A stretch of 11,783 nt of DNA from JBMYQA01 sp049600855. Lineage in GTDB: Bacteria; Bacteroidota; Bacteroidia; Cytophagales; Flammeovirgaceae. The notes under the pieces are model-generated. The model saw nothing but the letters and a program-made list of their open reading frames with translations. It was not told the DNA's origin and searched no databases. The stretch's first letter is position 1; every line of letters starts with the position of its first letter. The stretch is taken from assembly GCA_049600855.1 (NCBI GenBank), contig JBMYQA010000188.1, positions 1 through 11,783 on the forward strand, read 5' to 3'. Shown here one piece after another: positions 1 through 7,195 of the stretch. Both the position numbers and the translations under genes were made by a program.

Positions 1-64
1 ACTACTAACTACGGCTATTATATTTATTGTTTTGTTTAAAATATTGGCATAAATAAGGTATCAA

Positions 65-1399
65 ATGAAGGCGTACTCATCAATCATCACATTCTCATGG
101 AAAGGGCAGCGTATTGTCTTTGTGCCCAATCGCAATTTCTGGTTTCTAATTTCTGGCGTATTTGCTTGGCTCATCTGGTTTATCTTCCTCTTGTATCAAG
201 AAGGACAAGTCATAGATTCAGAGTTACAACTAAACTTACTAAGTGGCTCGAATCAAGGAACGTTCACTGATGAGGAAGTCAGTAAGATGACTCCCAAGGT
301 ATTGGTTGCATTGACGGTGTTTGTGAATTTTATCCTTAGAAGGTTGATCAACTATTTTCTCAAGGTAAATAATGTCTTGTTGCTCGCAGAATCAAAGATT
401 ACAGCATTTCAAAACAGGCCTCTTGCTTTAACCATAGCAGGGAGAACGGTTTCATTTCAACCGAATAACAAACTTTGGTACGGAATCGGTTTGGCATTTG
501 CCTTGGCAATAAGTACGGTATTTTACCTGCATTATAATAACCAGGCCATGCAAGAGCGCTTAACGGCAATGGAGCAAGAAACACAGCGTTTTGATCAATG
601 GTTCGAAAGCCAAAGCTACAAGCAAGATGTGTTAGGATACTTTATCGATTATTTTAATGAGTATGATAAAAATCAAAAAAGTATCCAACAAAATTACCGA
701 GAAGCCTTTCAAATTCAGAAGCATTTATTGGTGACGCAACACCTCATCAAAAACAAGGTATCTCGTATTGACCAATTAGACGATGAGAGTTTGCTCGTAA
801 TGAATGGTAAAATTGCGGCATTATTCAAGGAGTTAGTGATTGATAAGCAACGTATGGAACCGCATGTATACGATTACTTTACGGATACGGTTGATTTGAA
901 TAAGGTAAAAACGGCCTTAATGGAACAGGTAAAGTTTCATGTTCCTGCATCCATCAAGTTAGCACAGTCTGCCTTAGAAACTGCGTACGGAAGAAGGGTG
1001 GTAAATAACAATTACTTTGGAATCAAAGATAAAACCAAGCAGTCTTCGTACATGGAAACCACAGAGTATTACACCGCTAAAGAAGTAGCATACAACAAGC
1101 ATAAAATTTTATCGAAAAAGAAGGTGAGGAAGAACGGAAAAGTACTTTATAAATGTAAAGTCAGAGATAGTTTTATGGATTACCATACTCCTTGGCAGTC
1201 ATTTAGAGCGCATTCTGTATACTTGGCGAACAACAAACGTTATGCACCACTATTCACCAATGGAAAAGATTACCGAGCTTGGGCCGATCGCATTGGTTCT
1301 ACAAAATATGGAGGGGTAGGGTATGCCACGTCTCCCATTTATGGAAATTTACTTAAAAAAATTATTGCGCGTTATAACCTTGATTTATTGGATTATTAA
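65..1399 (+). CDS. Membrane-anchored glucosaminidase-domain peptidoglycan hydrolase
   Basis: The 444-residue product should cleave N-acetylglucosaminyl bonds in peptidoglycan on the periplasmic side of the inner membrane. Residues 285-440 match the glucosaminidase fold (PF01832, FlgJ/LytG/Bax type). The segment around 297-320 (IKLAQSALETAYG, then NNNYFGIK) carries the probable catalytic Glu305, and a WQSF plus SVYL block at 377-387 is also typical. There is no cleavable signal peptide and no LysM domain. Hydrophobic segments lie at about 24-44, 78-92 (followed by RRL) and 138-157. Three crossings with the N-terminus inside would put the enzyme in the periplasm. Residues 160-280 are mostly helical and charged, probably a linker. 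Residues 13-43 and 125-155 look like a duplicated module. The ATG at 65 is the first in frame and has no clear ribosome binding site. The VOC gene follows 11 bases later. Family assignment is firm; the physiological role (growth, division or recycling) is not visible. Confidence 0.9.
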   Translation: MKAYSSIITFSWKGQRIVFVPNRNFWFLISGVFAWLIWFIFLLYQEGQVIDSELQLNLLSGSNQGTFTDEEVSKMTPKVLVALTVFVNFILRRLINYFLKVNNVLLLAESKITAFQNRPLALTIAGRTVSFQPNNKLWYGIGLAFALAISTVFYLHYNNQAMQERLTAMEQETQRFDQWFESQSYKQDVLGYFIDYFNEYDKNQKSIQQNYREAFQIQKHLLVTQHLIKNKVSRIDQLDDESLLVMNGKIAALFKELVIDKQRMEPHVYDYFTDTVDLNKVKTALMEQVKFHVPASIKLAQSALETAYGRRVVNNNYFGIKDKTKQSSYMETTEYYTAKEVAYNKHKILSKKKVRKNGKVLYKCKVRDSFMDYHTPWQSFRAHSVYLANNKRYAPLFTNGKDYRAWADRIGSTKYGGVGYATSPIYGNLLKKIIARYNLDLLDY

Positions 1400-1410
1400 T
1401 TGTTGAAACC

Positions 1411-1803
1411 ATGGAAAAGCAAAAAATGATTATTGATAATGCACCTGTCTTTTTTGTTAGCGATATCTTGAAAGCAGGAACGTTTTACAAAGAAAAATTA
1501 GGTTTTGATTTTGAACGTTACTGGGGAGAAACTCCTAGCTTTTGCATGCCCACGAGAGATGGCTTAACCGTGATGTTGCAACAAGTTGCAGCCGAACAGG
1601 TAAAACCCAATGGGCGAATCGAATGTTGGGATGCGTACTTTTGGATAAAAGAAGCAACACTGCTTTTTCAAGAATTCAAAGCTAAGGGAGTTGAAATCGT
1701 ATACGAACCTTTAATTAGAGAACATTATGAGATGAAAGAGTTTGCCATCAAAGACCTTGATGGACATATACTAGCCTTCGGACAGAACTGGGAGGGCGAA
1801 TAA
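1411..1803 (+). CDS. VOC (glyoxalase/bleomycin-resistance fold) family protein
   Basis: A 130-residue protein with the two beta-alpha-beta-beta-beta halves of the vicinal oxygen chelate fold. The first half has FFVSD at 14-18 and TFYKEKLGF at 24-32. The second half has AYFWIKE at 75-81, FKAKGVEIV at 89-97 and the closing signature DLDGHILAFGQ at 115-125. The length is normal for a single-domain member. Judged by eye, the usual first metal ligand (His, seven residues before the D of VSD) falls on Ala11. The usual last ligand (Glu, four residues after the G of DGH) falls on Ala122. A metal-free, bleomycin-resistance-like binding protein therefore seems more likely than a true glyoxalase I. The substrate is unknown. 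It begins 11 bases after the glucosaminidase gene and probably shares its transcript, ending at the hairpin at 1871-1901; no functional link between the two is evident. Confidence 0.87.
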   Translation: MEKQKMIIDNAPVFFVSDILKAGTFYKEKLGFDFERYWGETPSFCMPTRDGLTVMLQQVAAEQVKPNGRIECWDAYFWIKEATLLFQEFKAKGVEIVYEPLIREHYEMKEFAIKDLDGHILAFGQNWEGE

Positions 1804-1870
1804 TTGGATCAAGTTTAACTATTGAAGTTGGCACTTATCAATGGTTAGCACTAAGTTATCAGAAAAAGGG

Positions 1871-1901
1871 AAACCGTCAGCATGAGCTAGACGGTTTTTT
1901 T
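1871..1901 (+). terminator. Rho-independent terminator after the VOC gene
   Basis: AAACCGTC (1871-1878) pairs with GACGGTTT (1890-1897). The stem can extend inward through AGC/GCT (1879-1881 with 1886-1888), leaving one bulged A and an ATGA loop. A run of seven T covers 1895-1901. The hairpin sits between the convergent VOC and SDR genes, right at the SDR stop codon. Reading the minus strand, the hairpin is followed by TTT, CCC and TTTTT, so it may also stop SDR transcription, though less efficiently. Confidence 0.85.
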
Positions 1902-1902
1902 G

Positions 1903-2688
1903 TTACAATGCTGGTGTTCTGCCACCATCTACTGGTAAATTGATTCCATTAATGTAAGCGGCTGCTGGACTAGCTAGAAATGCAGCAGCAGCAGCTACTT
2001 CTTCTGGTTGGGCTACTCGTCTTGCAGGAACGGTTTGTTCCATAATTCGTTGTTGCTCTTCGGTACTTCTATTGTTTTTGCGTGCAAGCGAATCAATTAA
2101 AGAACTCAGTCGGCCTGTATGGGTTAACCCTGGAAGTACATTATTTACGGTAATGCCGAAAGGTCCAAGTTCATTCGCCAGTGTTTTTGCCCAATTCGCT
2201 ACTGCACCTCTAGTGGTATTGGAAACGCCTAAGTTGGGAATCGGTGCTTTTACAGAGGTAGAAATGATATTAATGATGCGGCCAAAACCAGTTTCTTTCA
2301 TGGCAGGAACAACCGCTTGCATTAGGTGGTGATTACAGAGTAAATGGGCTGAATAGGCTGCTAGAAACTCTTCCGCTGTAGCTTCGGCTGCTGGGCCAGC
2401 AGGTGGGCCTCCTGTATTGTTAATGAGGATGTGTGCAGGGTTGGTAGCCACATGTTGGGTAATGGCTGCTTTTACCGAATCAGGGTTTGAAAAATCGGCA
2501 ATGAGCACGTGATGTATTTGATTGCCTTGTTGGGCGAGTTCTTCTTTCACTTGCGCTAATCGTTCTCGATTACGGGCGAGTAAGGTAATATGCGCTCCAA
2601 GTTGCGCCAACTCAATAGCTATGGCTTTGCCAATACCTTGTGAGCTACCACATACAATGGCGTGTTTATTTGTAAGATCGAGGTTCAT
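1903..2688 (-). CDS. Short-chain dehydrogenase/reductase, atypical active site
   Basis: The 261-residue product is a cytoplasmic, full-length classical-size SDR with a Rossmann fold. The nucleotide-binding glycines are in GSSQGIG (14-20). Arg39 and Arg41 after beta-2 suggest NADP(H) preference, and D65 follows beta-3. NNTGG at 90-94 replaces the common NNAG. The C-terminal end reads YINGINLPVDGG at 245-256, as in FabG-like enzymes. Catalytic Ser aligns with S143 (IISTS). The usual YxxxK reads S156-N-T-T-R160, so both the Tyr and the Lys positions are substituted; residues on both sides align without gaps. From memory, a subset of SDRs annotated as 3-oxoacyl-ACP reductase-like share NTGGPP and a similar SNxxR block, so this is probably a family trait rather than damage. 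The reaction is unknown and may not be classical ketoreduction. The start is the only sensible ATG. The gene lies downstream of the DUF4920 gene on the same strand, behind a hairpin. Confidence 0.94.
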   Translation of the reverse strand: MNLDLTNKHAIVCGSSQGIGKAIAIELAQLGAHITLLARNRERLAQVKEELAQQGNQIHHVLIADFSNPDSVKAAITQHVATNPAHILINNTGGPPAGPAAEATAEEFLAAYSAHLLCNHHLMQAVVPAMKETGFGRIINIISTSVKAPIPNLGVSNTTRGAVANWAKTLANELGPFGITVNNVLPGLTHTGRLSSLIDSLARKNNRSTEEQQRIMEQTVPARRVAQPEEVAAAAAFLASPAAAYINGINLPVDGGRTPAL

Positions 2689-2732
2689 TGAAATTAAGGT
2701 TGGGTAGGGTTGAGGTTGAATTCATGAAAAGT

Positions 2733-2763
2733 GCTAGCCCAAGTAGTGATTACTTGAACTAGC
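2733..2763 (-). terminator. Hairpin terminator after the DUF4920 gene
   Basis: A 13-base arm at 2733-2745 faces 2751-2763 around a 5-base loop. In minus-strand RNA all 13 positions pair, two of them as U-G wobbles. In plus-strand RNA those two positions would be C-A mismatches. After the hairpin the minus strand reads ACTTTTC, a short U tract. It lies 12 bases past the DUF4920 stop codon, so it most likely ends or attenuates that transcript before the SDR gene. The weak U tract leaves room for read-through. Confidence 0.55.
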
Positions 2764-2775
2764 TATTCGGGTGTA

Positions 2776-3282
2776 TTACATCTTTATCACAACACCATCT
2801 GCTTCGATGGCTAGTTTTGTTTCTTCTTCAGTAATTGCATCAATTTCCGCTTGGCTCTTGCCCTCATCCTCTGCCAAGTGCTTAAGCATATCTACAGATA
2901 CCGTTTTAGTCTTCGCTACACCGTTCAATACCACTTCTTTACCAGCCAAATCTTTAGGCATAAAAAGTGCATAATCTTTAAACGTAACACGCACGGTACT
3001 ACCATCCTCTTTTTTGAGGGTCATCCAGCATCCTTTTTTCTGACAAACTGCTTCCACCTCTCCCTTTACCACACAATTCACAGAGTCATTCGCTTGGATT
3101 TCCTCTGATAAAGACGCAAGTGTGATTGCTTTACTTTCATCAACAGCTACGCCAAATTTGTTTGGAGTTTCTTCCTTTACCGCTGTAGTATCCATTGGCT
3201 TATCTTCTACTTGTTCTTCTTTTTGAGCACAAGAGAACACAAACAAACAAATAAATAAGGCTCCTAAAATCTGCTTAATCAT
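2776..3282 (-). CDS. DUF4920 family lipoprotein
   Basis: A 168-residue exported protein matching the DUF4920 family, common in Bacteroidota and of unknown function. The start is placed at the ATG at 3282, because it gives a compact lipoprotein signal: MIK, a hydrophobic core, then the lipobox FVFSC with Cys18. An ATG 27 codons upstream (3363) would bury this signal behind a long non-signal extension. Residues 19-41 form a charged, low-complexity tether. The conserved domain (about 43-168) has FGVAVDESKAI, then AVCQKKGCWMTL at 78-89 with a Cys80/Cys85 pair. RVTFKDYALFMPKDLAGKEV spans 98-117, and a charged helical stretch ends in ADGVVIKM. It probably sits in the envelope facing the periplasm. 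The cysteine pair plus Met could bind metal or be redox-active, but this is inference. It is followed by a hairpin and then the SDR gene. Confidence 0.88.
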   Translation of the reverse strand: MIKQILGALFICLFVFSCAQKEEQVEDKPMDTTAVKEETPNKFGVAVDESKAITLASLSEEIQANDSVNCVVKGEVEAVCQKKGCWMTLKKEDGSTVRVTFKDYALFMPKDLAGKEVVLNGVAKTKTVSVDMLKHLAEDEGKSQAEIDAITEEETKLAIEADGVVIKM

Positions 3283-3462
3283 AATGAAAAAAAATTTGTT
3301 GATTGTTGGTAAGTGGTTGGATGGAAATAATGTTACATTTACTTCTACACAACGACTTAGCAAATCAATAGTTAATTATAAAAATAGACAAATGATACAT
3401 ACACCGAGATCAATCGAAATGACTATAAGCTTTTCATTTTGTTGAATATGATCTAGGTGGCG

Positions 3463-3496
3463 CAAAAATAGTGTATTTTAATCAATTTGCTGCAAA
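3463..3496 (-). promoter_or_regulatory. Candidate Bacteroidota promoter for the DUF4920 gene
   Basis: On the minus strand TATTTTTG (3463-3470 in plus coordinates) matches the -7 consensus TAnnTTTG exactly. TTTG (3493-3496) lies 22 bases upstream, within the spacing range reported for this phylum. The predicted start near 3457 leaves a leader of about 175 bases before the chosen ATG at 3282. That is long, so another promoter closer in, or a role for the leader, is possible. Confidence 0.4.
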
Positions 3497-3503
3497 ACAA
3501 TAA

Positions 3504-3530
3504 AACCCTTCTTGTTAAGGTTGAAGGGTT
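3504..3530 (-). terminator. Terminator overlapping the 3' end of the acylase gene
   Basis: On the minus strand an 8-base perfect stem (3523-3530 with 3504-3511) with an 11-base loop is followed by TTATTGTTTTG. The acylase stop codon (3515-3517) lies in the loop, so the first arm and part of the loop also encode the last residues of the enzyme. The T-rich tail fits an intrinsic terminator, although it is interrupted. Confidence 0.6.
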
Positions 3531-5926
3531 AAGGTCGATTTTTTGGTCTGAATAATTTCCGCCTGATTCATCATCTGCTTTCGATTTCTACCTGAATTGT
3601 AAAGCGGAGCCTGATCGTCGTAATGCGGACTCAAGAAAAAACCAGATTGCCCCGTTGGTAATACACTCACGCTATTTTCAATATCCGAAAAATCAATAAT
3701 AGAGCGCATAGCAGGGCCAAATACGATGCTAAACCCACCCTGTTTATTGGGATATAATCGGAAACCTTCATTATTGATCGTTTCATTTCCGCCTACCATT
3801 GGAAAGGTTCCTACACTGAAAAATTTATCCAGAAGCGGTACGGCCTTAAAAGCATGATTGTGTTTTAAGGTATGTATATCGCCCCATTTTGCCTCTGCTA
3901 CACGTTCAAATAGGGCTTCTAAATCAGTTACGGCACTTTTTACGGCTTTGGTTACAATAGCACTTCTCGTCTCTTTCATGTCTTTGGTCGTGATATCGTC
4001 CCACCAAACAGCGGAATCATTTTGTATATAACCTGCCCAAGAGCGTTTCATCAGGTGAGAAGATAGGAAAGATTTAAACAGCTCGGCTCCCATTTCATCT
4101 TCCATGCTATACTTTAAGATGTAGTATTGCGTTTTGTAATACACAGAAGGGGCAATGTCATCCAATTCGTGTGAACCATCCCAGTTTTTTAGTAATGTGA
4201 TGGCATCTACATATTTTTGATCGGTGCTAGGTGTTGATTTGAATGCAGCAGCAATTTCTTTAGCGATGGCTGGACTGGTAAGTGAAGTAGTGAAAAAGTT
4301 CATTTGCCTTACTTTTTCCATATCCCATTGATTTTCTTGGGTAAGTAAGGTAGCAATGGCTTTTCCTCGATCTTCGGGAACATAATAGCCTGGCACAAAA
4401 TGACCATTCATGGTATCAGGCTGATTATTAGCTGAATAAACAAAGCCTGATTTGGGGTTTTCTGATTTAGGGTTGTACGCGAAGTCTAGGAACTCAACAG
4501 GATCGTCTTTGCCACTGGCTCCATCTAAAATATATTTCGAATGTACATGGTCTGGACGCTTAAATAGTTTTGCGGAAGCCCACCAAGCAATATTTCCCTG
4601 CGAATCTCCAAACATGATATTTAAGCCAGGAGCATCGAGTTTACGGGCTGCTTTACGCGCATCTTCTAGTTGTTTAGCCCGAGCCAATTCATAAAAGGTC
4701 TCAATGGATTTATTTTCTAATTGTAGAAATGACCACCAGACTGCAATGGGAGCATTGCCTTGATGATGTAAATCGTGCGTAGTTAAATCGGAAATGAGTG
4801 GCCCATGTTTGGTGCTTCTCACAGTTAATGCGATGGCAGCACTATCTTTCACCTGAATGGTTTCTTCTCGGATAATAAAATCGTCCCAATGATCCACTGC
4901 CCAATATTGGTTGGGGTTTTCAGGATTTACCTTTTCGCGATAAAAATCCACATCATCATTTTCAAACATGGTTAATCCCCAAGCTGCATTTCGATTATGA
5001 CCGATGAGGGCAAAAGGAATGCCGCCCGCATGACGACCATACAGGCTGAAACCAGGATATTCGAGGTGCGCTTCGTACCAAACTGCAGGTTGGGCGTAGC
5101 CCATGTGGGTATCATTGGCTAAAATCACTTTCCCCGCTTTGGTTTTCTGCGGGGCAATTACCCATGCATTACTACCGATCCAAAGTGGGATTGGCAAAGC
5201 CGCAAGTGCCTCTTGGATGGCGGTATGGTGGTAAGCCATATCTGTAGAATTGACTGAATCAAAAGCACTCACCGTAGTTGGGATTTTTGTCATTCCACTC
5301 GGATACGCTAGGGCTAAGTCGTGTAAGTAGGCATCACCCATCTTGACTTTGATGAGCTCAACGATGGGTTCTGTTTTAAATGCTTCTGCAAAGCCAAATG
5401 CCATTAAGCCTCCAATGGCATAAACATCCGCCAAGGTAAATGGCTCAAAATCAACACCAAGAATAGCATGTTCAATGGCCTTGTGCGATTGTGCATAAGT
5501 ATTCACTCCTTTTAGGTAGGCTTCAACGGTACTGATAAAAGGAGCATTAGGCTTATTTTTATAAAAATTCATACTTTTTTGGGCTGCTTGATAGATGCCT
5601 AATGTTCTAAAAAAACGATCGGTATCTACTGTAGCAGTGCCCAAAATTTCTGATAATCGTCCTTGTGCAGCTCTTCGCATCAAATCCATCTGAAAAGCGC
5701 GTTCTTGAGCATGTATGTAACCTAAAGCAAAATAAGTGTCTTTTTCATTCTGTCCATAAATATGGGGAATGCCATATTCATCAAAATGAACAGTAACTTC
5801 CTCTTTTAAACCTGTTAAAGTTACCGCACCTTCATATTGTGGCATAAATGAGTAAACGTAGACATAGACACCTCCCAACAAAAGTACGATTAAGGTAAGA
5901 AGCGTTAATAGAACTTTTTTTAACAT
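3515..5926 (-). CDS. Penicillin acylase family (S45) Ntn hydrolase
   Basis: An 803-residue precursor of the penicillin amidase S45 family, which hydrolyses amides such as penicillins, N-acyl-homoserine lactones or other acyl-amines. It should be exported: residues 1-28 are MLKK, a hydrophobic core and a YVYVYSF end. With no clear cleavage site it may stay membrane-anchored. The alpha-chain region has the typical HFDEYGIPHIYG (47-58) and ALGYIHAQERAFQMDLMRR (67-85). Self-cleavage before Ser252 in GSNAWVI (251-257) would create the beta chain with Ser as nucleophile. NDTHMG at 271-276 follows. DVDFY (325-329) may help bind calcium. SANNQP (498-503) holds the probable oxyanion Asn. Near the end, GQSGFFLSPHYDDQ (759-772) is a strong family signature. 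Length is normal and nothing appears broken. The substrate cannot be read from sequence. It is transcribed divergently from the DUF1573 gene across a 152-base gap and ends in its own terminator. Confidence 0.95.
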   Translation of the reverse strand: MLKKVLLTLLTLIVLLLGGVYVYVYSFMPQYEGAVTLTGLKEEVTVHFDEYGIPHIYGQNEKDTYFALGYIHAQERAFQMDLMRRAAQGRLSEILGTATVDTDRFFRTLGIYQAAQKSMNFYKNKPNAPFISTVEAYLKGVNTYAQSHKAIEHAILGVDFEPFTLADVYAIGGLMAFGFAEAFKTEPIVELIKVKMGDAYLHDLALAYPSGMTKIPTTVSAFDSVNSTDMAYHHTAIQEALAALPIPLWIGSNAWVIAPQKTKAGKVILANDTHMGYAQPAVWYEAHLEYPGFSLYGRHAGGIPFALIGHNRNAAWGLTMFENDDVDFYREKVNPENPNQYWAVDHWDDFIIREETIQVKDSAAIALTVRSTKHGPLISDLTTHDLHHQGNAPIAVWWSFLQLENKSIETFYELARAKQLEDARKAARKLDAPGLNIMFGDSQGNIAWWASAKLFKRPDHVHSKYILDGASGKDDPVEFLDFAYNPKSENPKSGFVYSANNQPDTMNGHFVPGYYVPEDRGKAIATLLTQENQWDMEKVRQMNFFTTSLTSPAIAKEIAAAFKSTPSTDQKYVDAITLLKNWDGSHELDDIAPSVYYKTQYYILKYSMEDEMGAELFKSFLSSHLMKRSWAGYIQNDSAVWWDDITTKDMKETRSAIVTKAVKSAVTDLEALFERVAEAKWGDIHTLKHNHAFKAVPLLDKFFSVGTFPMVGGNETINNEGFRLYPNKQGGFSIVFGPAMRSIIDFSDIENSVSVLPTGQSGFFLSPHYDDQAPLYNSGRNRKQMMNQAEIIQTKKSTLTLQP

Positions 5927-6078
5927 GGTTTACTTGGTTTTACTTGATGGATCGATTTATATAGCTCGTAGCAAGTTAGCGAAAAAGTATGAATGTGTAT
6001 TGCAGCGAAATCAAATGAAAGTACTTACCTTCGAGAGAAATGTTGCAATTACGGGTAATTTTTAGAAATCATTTTTAG

Positions 6079-7188
6079 ATGTTGTACCGTTCACAACAAG
6101 GCAAAATAGGCTATTTACTAATACTATGTGGTATGCTAATACCGCTACTCGGCTTTGCCCAACGTTTTGAAGTACCTATAAAATTTGAAACGTCAGAACA
6201 TGATTTTGGCGAAATTAAAGAGGTTGAGGGTAAAGTAACAAAACGGTTTCGTTTCAGAAATGTTAGTAATCAAACCATTAAACTAAAAGATGTTGTAGTA
6301 GCTTGTGGTTGTACTTCCCCAAATTGGCCTAAGCAGGCACTACAAGCGCAAGATACCGCATCCATCTTCATTACGTTTGATCCTACTGATCGACCTGGAG
6401 CATTCAATAAATACATTCGAGTAGAAATTGAAGGAATTGGAAAGCCTATTTATTTAATCATAAAAGGTAAAGTATTACCTCGACCTCCTGGTCCGCGTGA
6501 TTGGTTTCCATTTCGACTAGGAAATTTATGGTTTAAACAGCAAAATATGTTTGTAGGAAGTCTGTATCAAAAAGAACAAGCAAGCTTTCAGAATAAGGTA
6601 TATAATGCTGGCAATGAACCTGTTGAGATTTTGTTAAATCTGTCCAAACTTCCTTCATTCTTAGCTGTTCAATTTGAAAAATTAGTTATTCCTCCTAAAG
6701 ATTCAATTCAGTTTACCCTAACTTATCATGCACGCAAACGGAAAGATTGGGGATTTGTTACTGATCCGTTTTTATTGAAAACGACCGATACTGTAATGCC
6801 AAATAAGGAATTGGGCGTAGGGGTAATTTTGAAAGAGCGATTTAAGAAGAATACAAAAAAAAATCCCAAAATTAGCGTAGCTAAAACTACATTTGATTTT
6901 GGAGAGGTGCCTGTAGGTCAGCACGTAATCATTGATATTCAGATTAAGAACACCGGCAATAAGGCGTTGAAGTTTCGGAAGCTCAACTTGCCTGCTTGTA
7001 ATTGCATAACTGCTAAACTTCCTCAAAAACGCTTAAATAAGGGGAAAGAAATGTCATTACAAGTAACGGTGAATACCGAAAACCGCTATGCATGGCAAAG
7101 TCTTGGGTTGACCTTAATTACCAATGATCCCAAAAATCATTTGCTCGATTTAAGGATTGAAGGTAATATTGTTGACAAGGAAAAGTGA
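6079..7188 (+). CDS. Secreted DUF1573 protein with three Ig-like units
   Basis: The 369-residue product begins with a signal peptide (about 1-28: basic start, hydrophobic core YLLILCGMLIPLLGFAQ). Residues 35-132 form a DUF1573 domain, with FETSEHDFGEI, FRFRNVSNQ and the hallmark ACGCT at 75-79. Residues 264-366 form a second one, with TTFDFGEVPVGQ, IKNTGNKAL, ACNCI at 306-310 and LITNDP. Residues 160-250 look like a degenerate third unit without the cysteines (NAGNEPVEI, then IPPKDSIQFTL). Such beta-sandwich domains (ASH/Hydin-like) are usually binding or structural; no enzymatic residues are seen. The protein is probably periplasmic or surface-exposed. The start ATG is the first in frame after an AT-rich leader and gives a proper signal peptide. 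The TamL-like gene begins 7 bases after the stop, so the two are likely cotranscribed. A role in outer-membrane biogenesis is suggested only by that neighbour. Confidence 0.88.
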   Translation: MLYRSQQGKIGYLLILCGMLIPLLGFAQRFEVPIKFETSEHDFGEIKEVEGKVTKRFRFRNVSNQTIKLKDVVVACGCTSPNWPKQALQAQDTASIFITFDPTDRPGAFNKYIRVEIEGIGKPIYLIIKGKVLPRPPGPRDWFPFRLGNLWFKQQNMFVGSLYQKEQASFQNKVYNAGNEPVEILLNLSKLPSFLAVQFEKLVIPPKDSIQFTLTYHARKRKDWGFVTDPFLLKTTDTVMPNKELGVGVILKERFKKNTKKNPKISVAKTTFDFGEVPVGQHVIIDIQIKNTGNKALKFRKLNLPACNCITAKLPQKRLNKGKEMSLQVTVNTENRYAWQSLGLTLITNDPKNHLLDLRIEGNIVDKEK

Positions 7189-7195
7189 TCCTTTA

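Noticed and set aside
19..26. TATATTTA as a possible -7 box for the glucosaminidase gene
   Set aside because: It is one base from TAnnTTTG, but its -33 partner would lie before the window begins, so it cannot be judged.
2072..2332. Plus-strand open frames opposite the SDR gene (also 2522-2707) and opposite the DUF4920 gene (2771-2974, 2851-3108)
   Set aside because: They are shadows of strongly conserved minus-strand genes.
3283..3363. N-terminal extension of the DUF4920 protein from an ATG at 3363
   Set aside because: It would place 27 non-signal residues before a clear lipoprotein signal that starts with MIK at 3282.
6030..6063. Possible promoter for the DUF1573 gene, with TAATTTTT at 6056-6063
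   Set aside because: The -7 box is close to consensus, but there is no good TTTG at the right distance and the leader would be only about 10 bases.
7157..7195. An in-frame TTG that would extend the TamL-like protein by 13 residues and overlap the DUF1573 gene
   Set aside because: The extension adds charged residues ahead of an already long signal n-region; the ATG at 7196, just after the upstream stop, is the simpler start.
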